Source: Anaerolineae bacterium
GTDB lineage: Bacteria > Chloroflexota > Anaerolineae > Anaerolineales > Villigracilaceae
Assembly (NCBI GenBank): GCA_021324435.1
Contig: JAJPIZ010000036.1
Location: 1 to 58,815, forward strand
Direction of reading: 5' to 3'
Length of the DNA: 58,815 nt
The notes under the pieces: model-generated
Databases searched by the model: none
What the model was told of the DNA's origin: nothing
Seen by the model: the letters and a program-made list of their open reading frames with translations, nothing else
Translations under genes and position numbers: made by a program
Shown: positions 58,121-58,815 of the stretch, piece after piece
Position numbering within the stretch: position 1 is the first letter of the stretch
Layout of the letters: the number at the start of each line of letters is the position of its first letter

Positions 58121-58169
58121 CATGCGCACAATCTGGCTGGCATCATTCCACTTTTGAGGAAGGGTTGTC

Positions 58170-58815
58170 ATGAAGGAGTATACCACTGAGTTTCTCCGTA
58201 ACATCGCGTTGGTCTCGCATGGAAGTGCGGGCAAGACCATGCTGACCGACGCGTTTCTGCATGTAACGGGGGCCACCACACGGCTTGGCAAGATTGAAGA
58301 CGGCACAACAATTTCAGATTACGACGATGAAGAAATTCGCCGCAAGATTTCCATTTACACCAGCGTCGTTCCGGTTGAATATCGAGACCATAAGATCAAT
58401 GTACTGGATGCTCCGGGCTTCACCGATTTTGTCGGCGAGGTGATTTCCGCGTTGAGTGTGGCCGACGCCGCGCTTGTCCTGGTGGATGCAGTGGCCGGGC
58501 TTGAAGTTGGCACGGAAATCTCCTGGCGTCATGTGGACGAATTCAAACTGCCGCGCTTTGTGGTGATCAACAAGCTCGATCGCGAGAATGCCAATTTTGC
58601 CAAGGCCTATGCGTCGGTTGAGGAATTCGCCCATGCCGGCGGTCAGCGTCTGATCAAAGTTCAATTACCCATCGGCGAGAAGCACAATTTTAAAGGTGTA
58701 ATTGATTTGATCTCGATGAAGGCTTATATGGGCGATGGAAAGACCGTGACGGATGTTCCAGCAGACATGCAAGAGGCCGCCAAGGAGGCGCACTTCGCGC
58801 TTGTGGAGGCCGCCG
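58170..58815 (+). CDS. elongation factor G-like GTPase, cut by the window end
   Basis: First 215 codons. ALVSHGSAGKTMLTDAFLHV is the P-loop in the variant form of EF-G paralogues (true EF-G has GHIDAGKT), DAPGFTDFVGE is G3 and VVINKLDRENANF is G4. This places it in the EF-G-II/FusA2-like branch, not the main translocase. GAGGAAGGG precedes the ATG. Role of such paralogues is unsettled (ribosome recycling or rescue). Confidence 0.88.
   Translation, partial: MKEYTTEFLRNIALVSHGSAGKTMLTDAFLHVTGATTRLGKIEDGTTISDYDDEEIRRKISIYTSVVPVEYRDHKINVLDAPGFTDFVGEVISALSVADAALVLVDAVAGLEVGTEISWRHVDEFKLPRFVVINKLDRENANFAKAYASVEEFAHAGGQRLIKVQLPIGEKHNFKGVIDLISMKAYMGDGKTVTDVPADMQEAAKEAHFALVEAA

Noticed and set aside
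1-58815. tRNA and rRNA genes
   Set aside because: No cloverleaf with TTCRA-type T-loop and CCA end, and no rRNA-like sequence, was recognised by eye in the gaps; a tRNAscan-SE run would settle it.

Overview
The window reads like a chromosome segment from an Anaerolineae-type member of the Chloroflexota. This is inferred from the overall flavour of the proteins (many Cys-lipoproteins with TP-rich linkers, DUF2203, DUF1992, tandem UbiA enzymes, an EF-G-like paralogue); no rRNA, tRNA or other phylogenetic marker is present to prove it.

Left end (1-7526): a chromosomal integron platform. An integron integrase (intI, + strand) is preceded by an attI-like site. On the other side of attI, in the first-cassette position, lies a 6.3 kb gene cassette read on the - strand. 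It holds three tightly coupled genes: a nuclease-methyltransferase of the type IIG / Eco57I class, a NurA nuclease and a HerA-type hexameric ATPase. The cassette ends in a well-formed attC site whose R'' box is a 10-of-10 complement of the bases at the far end of the cassette, next to attI. A second cassette begins at the window edge. I read this as a probable anti-phage system carried as one very large integron cassette.

7.5-9.9 kb: beta-carbonic anhydrase, a lipoprotein and an SGNH-hydrolase-like membrane protein. 10-20.9 kb: a copper and denitrification block. It has a Cu nitrite reductase (NirK) fused to a cupredoxin, a DUF1858 protein, a Crp/Fnr regulator, a CsoR-controlled copper operon (CopZ split in two, CopB-type ATPase, two YHS proteins, CopA-type ATPase), a SAM methyltransferase, a frameshifted DUF2933 gene, a Rieske protein and a cupredoxin lipoprotein. 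21-28.5 kb: a two-component system with a DUF2085 protein, then rhodanese and YHS genes, and an operon of a PCYCGC lipoprotein, a CuA cupredoxin, a membrane 4Fe-4S protein, a CuA-cytochrome c fusion and a probable selenoprotein. Copies of one palindromic promoter motif link these transcription units.

28.5-58.8 kb: mostly housekeeping and envelope genes. They include MFS and EamA transporters, two tandem UbiA prenyltransferases, MutY, Pcm, RNase J, an ABC1/UbiB kinase, SpeD-SpeE for polyamines, extracellular glycosidase-like lipoproteins, HemW, two tandem paralogous lipoproteins, a phosphoglycerate-mutase-like enzyme, a thioredoxin-like protein with UGA at the first Cys of its CxxC, and the start of an EF-G paralogue.

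Two genes (27980-28441 and 57578-58063) carry a single in-frame UGA exactly where a redox Cys is expected. Each UGA is followed at SECIS distance by a similar small hairpin with GU in its loop, which suggests that this organism makes selenoproteins. Heptanucleotide tandem repeats and G/C-rich palindromes occur between genes and, remarkably, in frame inside copA, hemW and other coding regions.
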